Positions 24,576 to 33,672 of a stretch of DNA of 42,540 bases are shown piece after piece. The notes under the pieces are model-generated. The model made no database searches. It saw only the letters and a list, made by a program, of their open reading frames with translations, and had not been told where the DNA came from. The position numbers and the translations under genes are program-made. The number at the start of each line of letters is the position of its first letter. The first letter of the stretch is position 1. Source of the stretch: Comamonadaceae bacterium (lineage in GTDB: Bacteria; Pseudomonadota; Gammaproteobacteria; Burkholderiales; Burkholderiaceae_C); assembly GCA_947456305.1 (NCBI GenBank), contig CANGPN010000021.1:1-42540 (forward strand). Reading direction: 5' to 3'.

Positions 24576-25504
24576 TAGAAATAGCCCTCTTTTTTGCGTT
24601 TTTCCATGGAGGCATCAGAAGTCTGATCGTCCATGCGTGTGGCACCGCGTTCGCTGACATCGGCGGCCAATGTTTCTATGACGATATCGTCCGGTGTGGC
24701 GGCGGTGCTCTCCACCGGGCAGGTGCAAGTGATGTCTCCGACAGTGCGAAAACGCACCTGGCGATGTTGCACGGTTTCGCCGTCTTTCGGTGGCGTCATG
24801 TGTGTGACGGGCACCAGCAAGCCTTTGCGCTCGATCACGTCGCGCGTGTGCGTGTAGTAAAGCGAAGGCAGAGCGATATGTTCACGCGCAATGTATTGCC
24901 ACACATCGAGCTCGGTCCAGTTGGAGATGGGGAACACACGGAAATGTTCGCCCGGGTGCAAGCGGGTATTGAACAAATTCCACAACTCCGGGCGTTGCGA
25001 CTTGGGTTGCCATTGGCCAAAGCTGTCGCGGTGGCTGAAGATGCGTTCTTTGGCGCGGGCTTTTTCTTCGTCGCGGCGCGCACCGCCAATGAGGGCATCA
25101 AAACGGAATTCGTCAATCGCTTCCAGCAGCGTGACCGATTGGTGCACATTGCGCGATTCATCAGGACGCGCCAATCGAACGGTGCCGCGTTTCATGGAGT
25201 CTTCAACACTGCGAACAATCAATTCAGCGCCTAGCTCTTTGGCGCGCATGTCACGAAAGTCGGTGACTTCGGGAAAGTTGTGGCCGGTGTCAATCATTAA
25301 CAGCGGATAAGGGATGCGTCCAATGCCAAAGGCTTTCTCGGCGCATTTCAGCATCACCAATGAATCTTTGCCGCCGGAGAAAAGCAAAGTGGGGCGTTCA
25401 AAAGCCGCTGCAACTTCGCGCAAGATAAAGATGGTTTCTTCTTCCAGCGCGTCTAGGTGCGAGTTGCTAAGCGTGTGAATTTCGTTATGAGCTCTGGCGT
25501 TCAT
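24575..25504 (-). CDS. cysD: Sulfate adenylyltransferase subunit 2
   Basis: The catalytic subunit of ATP sulfurylase, 309 residues. It has the PP-loop LLFSGGKDSLVML that binds ATP, IPYPLLMIDTGHNFPEV, GARRDEEKARAKERIFSHRD and FRTVGDITCTCPVES. The start at ATG 25504 is preferred; a TTG at 25519 adds five residues. It is 30 bp downstream of cysH and coupled to cysN. Upstream genes of the same run supply the reductases. Confidence 0.95.
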   Translation of the reverse strand: MNARAHNEIHTLSNSHLDALEEETIFILREVAAAFERPTLLFSGGKDSLVMLKCAEKAFGIGRIPYPLLMIDTGHNFPEVTDFRDMRAKELGAELIVRSVEDSMKRGTVRLARPDESRNVHQSVTLLEAIDEFRFDALIGGARRDEEKARAKERIFSHRDSFGQWQPKSQRPELWNLFNTRLHPGEHFRVFPISNWTELDVWQYIAREHIALPSLYYTHTRDVIERKGLLVPVTHMTPPKDGETVQHRQVRFRTVGDITCTCPVESTAATPDDIVIETLAADVSERGATRMDDQTSDASMEKRKKEGYF

Positions 25505-25534
25505 GTTCTTCTCGTTCAAATTTTGTACAGGCCA

Positions 25535-26266
25535 TCAAGCCTTGACATGCAAGCCGCATTCTTTGGCGGTTTCATCTTCCCACCACCAGCGACCGGCGCG
25601 GAAGTCTTCGCCCAAGCTGATGGCGCGGGTGCAAGGTGCGCAACCGATGCTTGGGAAAAACTGGTCATGCAGCGGGTTGTAGTCCACATGGTTTGACGCG
25701 ATGTAATGCCACACGTCGCCCCAGGTCCAGTCGACCAGCGGATTGAGCTTGACGATAGGCACACCGTTGGTCACATCGGCTTCTTGCGCAGACACTTCGG
25801 CACGCGCTTGCGATTGTTCACGGCGCAAACCGGTGATCCAAGCTTTTTGAGCTTGCAAAGCGCGACCCAGAGGTTCGAGTTTGCGTATGCCGCAACACGC
25901 TTTGCGATTGGCCATGCTCTCGTAGATGGCTTGCTGGCCGGGTTGTTTGACAAATGCAATCACAGCTTCATGTTGCGGGCGGTAAACCTGCACAGGTGCG
26001 CGCGAATGGGCTTGCAAACGCTCGAGCAACGCCAGTGTGTCGCTGTGCAAAGCGCCGGTTTCCAGCACAAACACGGGAATATCCAGCTGCAAGCTGTTGA
26101 TGATGTGGGTGATGACCACGTCTTCCGCGCCCAGACTGGAGGCTTGTTTCAGTGGCTGCAACTCAATGGCAGCGGCTTTGAGTTGGGCTTGTGTGGCGGC
26201 CAGTTTGTCAGCGAAGGTGGCGCTGGCTTTGGCGTGCAGTTCGGTGGCTTTGGGTAAGGGTTTCAT
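25535..26266 (-). CDS. cysH: Adenylyl-sulfate (APS) reductase
   Basis: Reduces activated sulfate to sulfite with thioredoxin, 243 residues. The PP-loop is SSLGAEDVVITHII. The extra cysteine motif of the iron-sulfur, APS-specific branch is visible as KACCGIRKLEPL and GCAPCTRAI, and the catalytic Cys is in the C-terminal ECGLHVKA (Cys237). PAPS reductases of the enterobacterial type lack the CC/CxxC pair. This, plus the lack of cysC here, makes APS the probable substrate. It overlaps DUF934 by 4 bp (ATGA), so translation is coupled. Confidence 0.95.
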   Translation of the reverse strand: MKPLPKATELHAKASATFADKLAATQAQLKAAAIELQPLKQASSLGAEDVVITHIINSLQLDIPVFVLETGALHSDTLALLERLQAHSRAPVQVYRPQHEAVIAFVKQPGQQAIYESMANRKACCGIRKLEPLGRALQAQKAWITGLRREQSQARAEVSAQEADVTNGVPIVKLNPLVDWTWGDVWHYIASNHVDYNPLHDQFFPSIGCAPCTRAISLGEDFRAGRWWWEDETAKECGLHVKA

Positions 26267-26634
26267 CTTGCAAACAAGGGCTGGGGTTGGGTCACATCGC
26301 CTTGGTAAAAAGCGCTGAAGTGAGAAAGTAATTCTCGCCCTTTGGCGATGTCCTGGTCGGCGCGCAATACCGCACTTGAAAAGCCGCAGCGTTGCATTTG
26401 GCTGAGTTGGTCAATCAGCACATCGCCGGTGGCGCGAATCTCACCTTTGAAGCCACAGCGGCGGCGCAACATCAGCGCTTGGCTGAAGGCGCGACCATCG
26501 GTGAATTTGGGGAAATGCAATTCGATGGTGTGAATGTCTTGCAATGCTTGCTGCATTGGGTCTGCGTCATTGGGCAATGCCAGCAGTTGGCTATTCGCCA
26601 ACGACGTGTATTCAGTGTGTGAAATCAGTTGCAT
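26263..26634 (-). CDS. DUF934 protein of the sulfite-reduction operon
   Basis: A 123-residue cytoplasmic protein of the DUF934 family (sometimes named CysX-like), found almost always beside cysI and cysH in proteobacteria. Family features are IELHFPKFTDGRAFSQALMLRRR and GEIRATGDVLIDQLSQMQRCGF. Function unknown: it carries two Cys, no known cofactor site, and may help siroheme or iron-sulfur assembly or electron transfer to CysI. That is only inference from linkage. It begins 9 bp after cysI and overlaps cysH. Confidence 0.9.
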   Translation of the reverse strand: MQLISHTEYTSLANSQLLALPNDADPMQQALQDIHTIELHFPKFTDGRAFSQALMLRRRCGFKGEIRATGDVLIDQLSQMQRCGFSSAVLRADQDIAKGRELLSHFSAFYQGDVTQPQPLFAR

Positions 26635-26643
26635 GTTCGGCTT

Positions 26644-28446
26644 TCAGGCGGCGGTGCTCAAGGCTTCGTCATCGCTAGGATGGCGTGCAGCATTGGCAGC
26701 GAGTTTGAAGGGGTCGAAACCGATGCGGTTGACTGCATCGATAAAGCTTTCTCCGTGTTGGCGATGATCGGTATAGACCTGCAACACCGCTTCAATCACG
26801 TCCACCACTTCGGCAGAGGAAAACGAAGGACCGACGACTTTGCCGGCCTTGGGTGCACCGCTGAGCGTGGAGCCGTCTGACCCGCCCAATGTGACCTGAT
26901 ACCACTCCTTGCCATCTTTATCCACACCCAAAATGCCGATGTGGCCGCTGTGGTGGTGACCGCAAGAATTGATGCAACCGCTGATGTGCAAATCAATTTC
27001 ACCCAGGTCAAACAATTCGTCCAAGTCTTGGTAGCGTTCGCTGATGGCAGCTGAAACAGGCAGTGAACGTGCATTGGCCAGAGCGCAATAGTCGCCGCCG
27101 GGGCAGGCAATCATGTCGGTCAGCATGCGGATGTTGGGTTTTGCCAGTCCTAAGGCTTTGGCTTGCTCATAAAGCGCAGGCAAGTCTTGTGCAGACACCC
27201 AAGGCAGCACCAGGTTTTGGTCGTGGCTGACACGGGCTTCACCGGCAGAAAAGCGGTCTGCCAACACTGCCGCTGCATCCAATTGATCGGCAGTGGCATC
27301 CCCCGGCGCTTGGCCCAATCGCTTGAATGACAGTGTTACTACGCGCAAATGCGGGTCACGGTGTGAGGCCACGTTTTGTTGCAACCAACGCGCAAAGTCT
27401 TTGTCTTCATCTGCTGCTTTGGTCAATTGCGAATGAATCACTTCAGCAGAAACACCAGTGTGAGCAGCCAGCACAGGCGGCGCAAAACACGCTTGCACCC
27501 GGTCAAATTCAGCCTGCGTGATGGTGTGTGGCGCACCGTCTTGCGTGAGTATGCGCTGATATTCGGCTTGCACTTCTTCTTTGTAGCGCGGGCCTTCGGC
27601 TTTCACCAAAATTTTGATACGCGCTTTGTAAATATTGTCACGACGGCCCCAGCGGTTATAGACACGCACCACCGCTTCTAAATAATTGAGTATCTGGTTC
27701 CAAGGCAGGAATTCGCAAATCACTGTGCCGGTGATGGGTGTGCGACCCATGCCGCCACCTGCCATGACGCGAAACCCGACTTCGCCAGCCGCGTTGCGTT
27801 GCACATGCAAACCCACATCGTGCCAAGCGGTGGCAGCGCGGTCTTCCAAAGCACCGCTGATGGCAATTTTGAATTTGCGCGGCAGAAACGCGAACTCTGG
27901 GTGCAGCGTGCTCCATTGACGCAGGATTTCTGCAAACGGGCGCGGGTCGACGATTTCATCTGCCGCCACACCGGCGCGTTCGTCACTGGTGATGTTGCGA
28001 ATGCAGTTACCACTGGTTTGAATGCCATGCATATTCACACTGGCCAGCAAGTCCATCACATCCGCGCTTTTGTGCAGCGGAATCCAGTTGTATTGCAGGT
28101 TTTGGCGGGTGGTGAAGTGCGCATAACTTTTTGTCAGCGCAGGCGCAGGAATACCGCCGATCGCGTCTTGCGTGGTTTGTGCGCGCTCAAACAAACCGGG
28201 CTCGGGAGTGTCGTAATCGCGAGCAATCGTGGCCAGCACACGCAGTTGCGCGCTGTTGAGTTCGCCATAGGGCACAGCCACGCGCAACATGGGCGCATAA
28301 CGTTGCACATACCAACCGTTTTGCAAACGCAGGGGACGGAACTCATCGTCACTCAAGCGGCCGCTGAGGTTGCGCTCTAACTGGTCGCGGTATTGGGCCG
28401 CGCGTTCTTTGACAAATCGTTTATCGAAGTCGGTGTATTGGTACAT
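26644..28446 (-). CDS. cysI: Assimilatory sulfite reductase hemoprotein (siroheme, 4Fe-4S)
   Basis: Six-electron reduction of sulfite to sulfide, 600 residues. The sirohaem/4Fe-4S ligand cysteines are in CPGGDYCALAN (C-x5-C) and CINSCGHHHSGHIG (C-x3-C). The N-terminal half carries the repeat domain with FTTRQNLQYNWIPL. The gene is linked to DUF934 and no flavoprotein partner (cysJ) is seen in the window. An FdxA-type ferredoxin and a NADPH-ferredoxin reductase occur on the same strand downstream, so electrons may come through ferredoxin instead. It could act on nitrite too, but the neighbourhood is entirely sulfur. Confidence 0.93.
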   Translation of the reverse strand: MYQYTDFDKRFVKERAAQYRDQLERNLSGRLSDDEFRPLRLQNGWYVQRYAPMLRVAVPYGELNSAQLRVLATIARDYDTPEPGLFERAQTTQDAIGGIPAPALTKSYAHFTTRQNLQYNWIPLHKSADVMDLLASVNMHGIQTSGNCIRNITSDERAGVAADEIVDPRPFAEILRQWSTLHPEFAFLPRKFKIAISGALEDRAATAWHDVGLHVQRNAAGEVGFRVMAGGGMGRTPITGTVICEFLPWNQILNYLEAVVRVYNRWGRRDNIYKARIKILVKAEGPRYKEEVQAEYQRILTQDGAPHTITQAEFDRVQACFAPPVLAAHTGVSAEVIHSQLTKAADEDKDFARWLQQNVASHRDPHLRVVTLSFKRLGQAPGDATADQLDAAAVLADRFSAGEARVSHDQNLVLPWVSAQDLPALYEQAKALGLAKPNIRMLTDMIACPGGDYCALANARSLPVSAAISERYQDLDELFDLGEIDLHISGCINSCGHHHSGHIGILGVDKDGKEWYQVTLGGSDGSTLSGAPKAGKVVGPSFSSAEVVDVIEAVLQVYTDHRQHGESFIDAVNRIGFDPFKLAANAARHPSDDEALSTAA

Positions 28447-28452
28447 GGTGGT

Positions 28453-29253
28453 TTAAATCAAAATCAATTTGGTGCCGGCCCAAGCCAGCAAAACAGACAA
28501 GGCAGAGCGGATGAAGCGCTCAGGTACTTTGGTGACCAGATGAGAGCCCAGCCAAATGCCGGGCAAAGAACCAGCGAGCAACATACCTAGCAGGATCCAG
28601 TCCACCGTGCCGAGGGAGGCGTGCCCCAAACCGGCGACGAGTGTGAGTGGTACGGCGTAAGCAATGTCCGCCGCAACGATACGGGGAAGGGGGAGTTGCG
28701 GGTACAACAGCATCAACACAGTGACACCAATCGCACCTGCGCCCACCGAAGTGAGTGTGACCAGCATGCCGATCACTGCGCCGAAGACCACAGGCATCCA
28801 AGGATGAGTGGTTTGGTCAGCAGGGAGTGGCTCGATATCCTCTTCAACTTCTTGGCGACGCAAAGGTCCGCGTATGGCTTTGTAAAGTGTGGCGGCAGCT
28901 GTTAACAGCAAAGCAATACCTAAAGTGAACGTGATGGCGTGTTGCACCGTGGGATTGGATGTACCGAAATGGTTTAACACCAAAAGAGTCACCACAGCGG
29001 CTGGCACACTGCCCAAGCTTAGACTGAACACCACGCGCCAAGGGATGATGCGTTGACGCGCGAAATTAAGCAGCCCGCCGAATTTGGTGCCAGCTGCAAA
29101 AAGCAAATCGGTGCCGACTGCCAGCGCTGGCTTGATACCAAAGCCGAAAATCAGCAAAGGTGTCATCAATGAACCGCCGCCTACGCCGGTCAGCCCCACA
29201 ATGGTGCCGACAACAAAGCCTGCGAACACAAAAGCAAACGAAAAATTTTCCAT
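28453..29253 (-). CDS. TauE/SafE family permease (putative sulfite/sulfate transporter)
   Basis: A 266-residue integral membrane protein with about eight helices. The TauE/SafE signatures are VGTIVGLTGVGGGSLMTPLL at the N-terminus and GMLVTLTSVGAGAIGVTVLM in the second half. The family exports or imports small sulfur anions or related compounds. As first gene of the cysI operon (6 bp before cysI) it probably moves sulfite or a related anion, either as overflow export or uptake. Direction cannot be told from the sequence. Its start faces the 234-bp divergent region shared with the sulfate-binding protein gene. Confidence 0.9.
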   Translation of the reverse strand: MENFSFAFVFAGFVVGTIVGLTGVGGGSLMTPLLIFGFGIKPALAVGTDLLFAAGTKFGGLLNFARQRIIPWRVVFSLSLGSVPAAVVTLLVLNHFGTSNPTVQHAITFTLGIALLLTAAATLYKAIRGPLRRQEVEEDIEPLPADQTTHPWMPVVFGAVIGMLVTLTSVGAGAIGVTVLMLLYPQLPLPRIVAADIAYAVPLTLVAGLGHASLGTVDWILLGMLLAGSLPGIWLGSHLVTKVPERFIRSALSVLLAWAGTKLILI

Positions 29254-29487
29254 AAGTGCAGGACTATAAGGGTCGACCCTAGGCGGGCCAACTATTTTTT
29301 AGTTTGGGCTATATGCAATTTCAATATAAGCACATTCGCATTGTGTCTTTGGGGCGTTTGTCACTGAAAACAAAGAGACTACCTTCTTACCGCGTGAAAT
29401 GGCATAAGCAAACTACGAATCAATCGTTTGAATTTGAATACCTCCTGGTGACAATCGCCTTTTTGATTTGATCGGCGTAGGTTTTTT
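29254..29487. promoter_or_regulatory. Divergent control region of the sulfate reduction and uptake operons
   Basis: 234 bp between the TauE/SafE gene (minus) and sbp (plus). It holds three inverted repeats: TATAT-N9-ATATA (29310-29328), TTTGT-N8-ACAAA (29357-29374) and CAAAC-N12-GTTTG (29409-29430). A plus-strand candidate promoter has -35 TTGAAT (29428-29433), a 16-bp spacer and -10 GACAAT (29450-29455). The -35 overlaps the right half of the last repeat. LysR-type activators bind such sites, and a CysB homologue is encoded at 40151-41092. Confidence 0.6.
29402..29430 (+). promoter_or_regulatory. Candidate CysB operator, site A (sbp promoter)
   Basis: GCATAAGCAAAC, 12 bp, then GTTTGAATTTGA. 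The inverted repeat is CAAAC-N12-GTTTG. The same block, GCATAAACAAAC then 12 bp then GTTTGATTTTTGA, lies before the encapsulin operon (35827-35865). CysB as the binding protein is inference. Confidence 0.55.
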
Positions 29488-30489
29488 ATGAGACTTGAAA
29501 AATTGTCCAAGCTTTTAGTCTTGGGATGGGCGTTGGCTGCTTCCACAGGCCTGCTGTCCGCTCAAACCTTGTTGAACGTTTCTTATGACGTATCGCGCGA
29601 GTTTTACAAAGACTACAACGCTGCTTTTGTGGCGCATTACAAAAAAACCAAGGGACTGGACATCAAGATTGATCAGTCTCACGGCGGCTCCAGCGCACAA
29701 GCCAGAGCGGTGAACGACGGTTTAGATGCCGATGTGGTGACCATGAACACGGCTTCAGATATTGATTTCTTAGCAGGCACTGGTGTGGTGGCCAAAGATT
29801 GGGTTAAAAAATTCCCGCACAACGCCTCGCCTACAAGTTCCACCATGCTTTTTTTGACGCGTAACGGCAATCCCAAGGGCATCAAAGATTGGGACGATTT
29901 GATCAAGCCCGGTGTACAAGTGATTGTTGTCAATCCAAAAACCGGTGGCAATGGTCGCATGGCTTACCTGGCTGCATGGGGGCAGGTGAAAAAAAGAGGT
30001 GGTTCTGATGCAGATGCGCAAGCCTATGTGAAAAAGTTGTATGCCAATGTGCCCGTGTTGGCCAAAGGCGGTCGGGATGCCACCAATGTGTTTTTACAAA
30101 GAAACATTGGTGATGTGTTGATCACGTTTGAATCCGAAGTGATTTCAGTGGACCGTGAATTCGGCGAAGGCAAGGTCGATGCGGTGCATCCATCGATCAG
30201 CATATTGACGGAAAACCCGGTGGCTGTGGTCGAGCGCACAACGGCAAAAAAAGGCAATGGCGAATTGGCCAAAGCGTATTTGGATTACCTCTACAGCGAT
30301 GATGCACAGGAAATAGCTGCTAAGCATGCACTGCGCCCGCGCAATTCCATTCTCTTGAAAAAATATGCCCAAGTGTTCAAACCCATCACTTTGTTCCAAG
30401 TGTCGGATTACTTTGGTTCATTGACGGAAGCTCAAAAAATCCATTTCAATGATGGCGGCTTGTTTGACAAAATTTACTCACCACATTGA
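29488..30489 (+). CDS. sbp: Sulfate ABC transporter substrate-binding protein
   Basis: A periplasmic sulfate or thiosulfate receptor, 333 residues, with a signal peptide ending at GLLSA-QT. The family opening LLNVSYDVSREFYKDYNAAF, the ligand loop QSHGGSSAQARAV and DWDDLIKPGVQVI are visible. It is the first gene of sbp-cysT-cysW-cysA. It is closely related to the second binding protein at 41216-42232. Sulfate versus thiosulfate preference (Sbp or CysP) cannot be assigned with certainty. A CAAAC-N12-GTTTG site lies 58 bp upstream. Confidence 0.92.
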   Translation: MRLEKLSKLLVLGWALAASTGLLSAQTLLNVSYDVSREFYKDYNAAFVAHYKKTKGLDIKIDQSHGGSSAQARAVNDGLDADVVTMNTASDIDFLAGTGVVAKDWVKKFPHNASPTSSTMLFLTRNGNPKGIKDWDDLIKPGVQVIVVNPKTGGNGRMAYLAAWGQVKKRGGSDADAQAYVKKLYANVPVLAKGGRDATNVFLQRNIGDVLITFESEVISVDREFGEGKVDAVHPSISILTENPVAVVERTTAKKGNGELAKAYLDYLYSDDAQEIAAKHALRPRNSILLKKYAQVFKPITLFQVSDYFGSLTEAQKIHFNDGGLFDKIYSPH

Positions 30490-31353
30490 ATGACTACTTT
30501 GACATCCACATTCTTTACACCCAGGCATCAACCCGCCCGGGTATTGCCCGGTTTTCACATCACATTGGGTTTCACAATCGCTTATCTGAGTTTGATTGTT
30601 CTGATCCCGTTGTCTGCTTTGGTGTTTAAAACACTGAATTTGACTTGGGAACAGTTTTGGCAAGCCGTGACTGCGCCGCGCGTGGTGGCCTCTTACAAAC
30701 TCACATTCGGCGCTTCATTCATCGCCGCACTGGTGAATGCGTTTTTCGGCATGCTGCTGGCTTGGGTATTGGTGCGCTACCAGTTTTTCGGTAAAAAGGT
30801 CATTGATGCACTGATTGACTTGCCGTTTGCGCTGCCGACGGCGGTTGCAGGTATTTCATTGACGGCGCTGTTGGCCGGCAATGGCTGGGTGGGCCAGTAC
30901 CTGGAGCCATTGGGTATTCAATTGGCATTCAATCGAAACGGTGTGTTGATTGCATTGATATTTATCGGTTTGCCTTTTGTGGTGCGCACAGTGCAACCGA
31001 TTTTGGAAGATGTGGAAAAAGAGCTTGAAGAGGCAGCCACTTGCTTAGGGGCCACACGTTGGCAAACCTTCAGCCGCGTGATTTTTCCTGCACTGGCACC
31101 TGCATTGCTCACTGGATTTGCAATGGCATTTGCACGAGCCATCGGCGAATACGGCTCGGTCATTTTTATTGCAGGCAACATGCCTATGGTGTCTGAAATC
31201 ACACCACTCATCATCATCAGCAAACTTGAACAATACGACTATGCCGGTGCGACTGCAGTGGCACTGGTGATGCTGTGCGCAGCGTTTGTTTTGCTGCTGT
31301 TGATCAATGGCTTGCAGGCATGGCAACGTTCACGTTCCGGAGCCTCATCATGA
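30490..31353 (+). CDS. cysT: Sulfate ABC transporter permease CysT
   Basis: One of two membrane subunits of the sulfate importer, 287 residues, also called CysU. It has an N-terminal helix [18 protein letters not shown], further helices and the EAA-like cytoplasmic loop [19 protein letters not shown] that contacts CysA. Its ATG abuts the sbp stop (TGA then ATG) and has no good ribosome site, so translation probably depends on reinitiation. It overlaps cysW by 4 bp. Confidence 0.94.
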   Translation: MTTLTSTFFTPRHQPARVLPGFHITLGFTIAYLSLIVLIPLSALVFKTLNLTWEQFWQAVTAPRVVASYKLTFGASFIAALVNAFFGMLLAWVLVRYQFFGKKVIDALIDLPFALPTAVAGISLTALLAGNGWVGQYLEPLGIQLAFNRNGVLIALIFIGLPFVVRTVQPILEDVEKELEEAATCLGATRWQTFSRVIFPALAPALLTGFAMAFARAIGEYGSVIFIAGNMPMVSEITPLIIISKLEQYDYAGATAVALVMLCAAFVLLLLINGLQAWQRSRSGASS

Positions 31354-32243
31354 GTTCAGTTCAACACGGCGTACCCACACACACAGCGCTGAGCACCGCT
31401 GAACCGGCTTGGGTAAGACGAACGCTGATCACGGTGGCATTGTTGTTTGTGGCTACTTTTTTGATTCTGCCTTTAGCCGCCGTATTCACCGAAGCATTGC
31501 GTAAAGGTTTTGAAGCGTTTATCGAATCTTTCAAAGAACCGGATGCCTGGTCTGCCATCAAACTCACTTTGTTGATTACCGCGATTGCGGTGCCGTTGAA
31601 TCTGGTGTTTGGTGTCAGTGCGGCCTGGGCGATTGCCAAGTTCGAATTCAAGGGTAAGGCCTTGTTGACCACCTTGGTGGATTTGCCTTTTTCAGTCTCT
31701 CCTGTAGTGGCAGGATTGATATATGTGTTGGTATTCGGTGCGCAAGGTTGGTTTGGGCCTTGGTTGCAAGCGCATGACATCAAAATCATTTTTGCGGTTC
31801 CCGGTATTGTGTTGGCCACGGTGTTTGTGACTTTCCCTTTCATTGCCAGAGAATTAATTCCTCTCATGCAAGCGCAAGGCAATGAAGAGGAACAAGCTGC
31901 GATGGTGTTGGGTGCAAGCGGTTGGCAAATCTTCTGGCGTGTGACTTTGCCCAATATCAAATGGGGTTTGCTGTACGGCGTGATTTTGTGCAACGCACGT
32001 GCCATGGGTGAATTCGGTGCAGTTTCAGTGGTGTCTGGTCATATTCGCGGCCAGACCAACACCATGCCTTTGCATGTAGAAATTTTGTACAACGAGTACC
32101 AGTCTGTGGCTGCGTTCGCAGTTGCATCATTGCTCGCATTATTGGCACTGATCACGCTGGTCATCAAAACTTTTATTGAGTGGCAGCAACAAAAACTCAT
32201 GGCTGAATTGGCCGCACTTTCACCTGAACGACCTGTTAACTGA
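31350..32243 (+). CDS. cysW: Sulfate ABC transporter permease CysW
   Basis: The second membrane subunit, 297 residues. The EAA-like loop is [20 protein letters not shown], and [20 protein letters not shown] is typical of CysW. ATG 31350 overlaps the cysT stop (ATGA). The frame opens earlier at 31275, but that would read inside cysT. It sits 7 bp before cysA. Confidence 0.94.
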   Translation: MSSVQHGVPTHTALSTAEPAWVRRTLITVALLFVATFLILPLAAVFTEALRKGFEAFIESFKEPDAWSAIKLTLLITAIAVPLNLVFGVSAAWAIAKFEFKGKALLTTLVDLPFSVSPVVAGLIYVLVFGAQGWFGPWLQAHDIKIIFAVPGIVLATVFVTFPFIARELIPLMQAQGNEEEQAAMVLGASGWQIFWRVTLPNIKWGLLYGVILCNARAMGEFGAVSVVSGHIRGQTNTMPLHVEILYNEYQSVAAFAVASLLALLALITLVIKTFIEWQQQKLMAELAALSPERPVN

Positions 32244-32250
32244 GAAACGT

Positions 32251-33273
32251 ATGAGCATTGAAATTCGAAATATCAGCAAACAATTTGGCGATTTCCAAGC
32301 CTTGCGCCAAGTTAACCTGGATATCGCTTCCGGTGAACTGGTGGCCTTGCTCGGACCATCGGGCTGCGGCAAAACCACCTTGCTTCGCATCATTGCGGGT
32401 TTGGAAACCGCAGACCAAGGCACGATTGCCTTCAGCGGAGAGGACACCACGCATGTGCATGTGCGCGACAGACATGTGGGATTTGTGTTTCAACACTACG
32501 CCTTATTCAGGCACATGACGGTGTTTGAGAACGTGGCGTTTGGTTTGCGCGTTCGCCCCAAGCACACGCGTCCCACAGAAGCCGCTATTCAAAAGAAAGT
32601 TCATGACCTGTTGAATCTGGTTCAACTCGATTGGTTGGGCGACCGCTACCCGTCACAGCTCTCAGGCGGTCAGCGTCAACGCATTGCGCTGGCCCGCGCG
32701 CTGGCTGTTGAGCCCCGCGTGTTGTTGTTGGATGAGCCTTTTGGCGCGTTGGATGCCAAGGTGCGTAAAGACTTGCGCCGTTGGTTGCGTCGCTTGCATG
32801 AAGACTTGGATGTCACTAGCATTTTTGTCACGCACGATCAAGAAGAAGCCTTGGAAGTGGCTGATCGCGTGGTGCTGATGAACAGCGGTCGGGTGGAGCA
32901 GGTGGGATCGCCCCAACAAGTCTGGGACAACCCGGCCAATCCGTTTGTGTATGGTTTTTTGGGCGATGTGAACTTGTTCAAAGGTCGTAGCGCCGATGGT
33001 GAAACCCACACGTACATCCGCCCCCATGATTTGGATGTCCGTCGCTATTCCACCGGCGACACGGGCATCATTGCCCGGTTGGAGCGTGCCTTGGTGGTGG
33101 GCTCTGTGGCAAGACTTGAGTTGGTGTCCAACGACGACAGTTCAACACCGGACATCATCGAAGCTGAAATACCCGCCAATGAATTCAGAGATCAACATTA
33201 TGTTGAAGGCGAGTTGCTGGTGTTGACGCCGCGTAAGTCGCAGGTGTTTGTATCACCTTCTGCAGTCAGTTGA
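32251..33273 (+). CDS. cysA: Sulfate ABC transporter ATP-binding protein CysA
   Basis: The ATPase of the sulfate importer, 340 residues. Visible are Walker [12 protein letters not shown], the signature [15 protein letters not shown], Walker [14 protein letters not shown]-loop [10 protein letters not shown] and a C-terminal TOBE-like domain (about 240-335). ATG 32251 gives the usual start [13 protein letters not shown]; the frame opens at 32176, inside cysW. It completes the operon; no terminator with a T tract is obvious immediately after it. Confidence 0.95.
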   Translation: MSIEIRNISKQFGDFQALRQVNLDIASGELVALLGPSGCGKTTLLRIIAGLETADQGTIAFSGEDTTHVHVRDRHVGFVFQHYALFRHMTVFENVAFGLRVRPKHTRPTEAAIQKKVHDLLNLVQLDWLGDRYPSQLSGGQRQRIALARALAVEPRVLLLDEPFGALDAKVRKDLRRWLRRLHEDLDVTSIFVTHDQEEALEVADRVVLMNSGRVEQVGSPQQVWDNPANPFVYGFLGDVNLFKGRSADGETHTYIRPHDLDVRRYSTGDTGIIARLERALVVGSVARLELVSNDDSSTPDIIEAEIPANEFRDQHYVEGELLVLTPRKSQVFVSPSAVS

Positions 33274-33439
33274 TGCCAAGCTTGTTGAGTTCACTGGTTC
33301 GTCTATTGAAGTGAGGTTAATCACGCCGTTATTTTGAATGGCTAAGTAGCCAATCGAATATACGTATGCCAATTTCTTTGTTTTAAATTTCTACAAACTT
33401 CAGTAAATTCAGGTATGAATTCGTTTAAGGGAGTTTGGC

Positions 33440-33664
33440 ATGTCATTTATCCGTGAAAAAAACAATCCACTCATACAACAGCTGTTACAAGAGCATGATC
33501 GTCTGAGTTTGGATAGGCATGTTGAGCGACAAGCTTTGCAGCGACGAATCTTGTTTTTGATGACCACCATCAAAATGCATGAACTTGAAGAAGAGAGAAA
33601 TGCAGCAATAAAAAAGGCCAGAGAAAAAGTAAATCTCTGGCCCTCGTTGTCAGTATCAATCTGA
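33440..33664 (+). CDS. Small charged protein of unknown function
   Basis: A 74-residue cytoplasmic protein, highly charged and predicted helical or coiled-coil from about residue 10 to 60 (QQLLQEHDRLSLDRHVERQA, HELEEERNAAIKKAREK). GGGAG at 33430 lies 7 nt before the ATG, a strong ribosome site, and supports a real gene. It resembles the short helical SlyX/DUF465 class in size but I cannot assign it to one. It stands alone between cysA and the convergent peroxiredoxin gene, and its last 18 codons overlap the peroxiredoxin terminator. Confidence 0.6.
   Translation: MSFIREKNNPLIQQLLQEHDRLSLDRHVERQALQRRILFLMTTIKMHELEEERNAAIKKAREKVNLWPSLSVSI
33610..33642 (-). terminator. Terminator of the peroxiredoxin gene, inside the facing small gene
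   Basis: GGCCAGAG (33616-33623) and CTCTGGCC (33635-33642) form a perfect 8-bp stem with an 11-nt loop. On the minus strand it is followed by six T (33610-33615), an excellent intrinsic terminator. It lies within the 3' coding part of the plus-strand small gene. Confidence 0.8.
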
Positions 33665-33672
33665 CCTACAGA

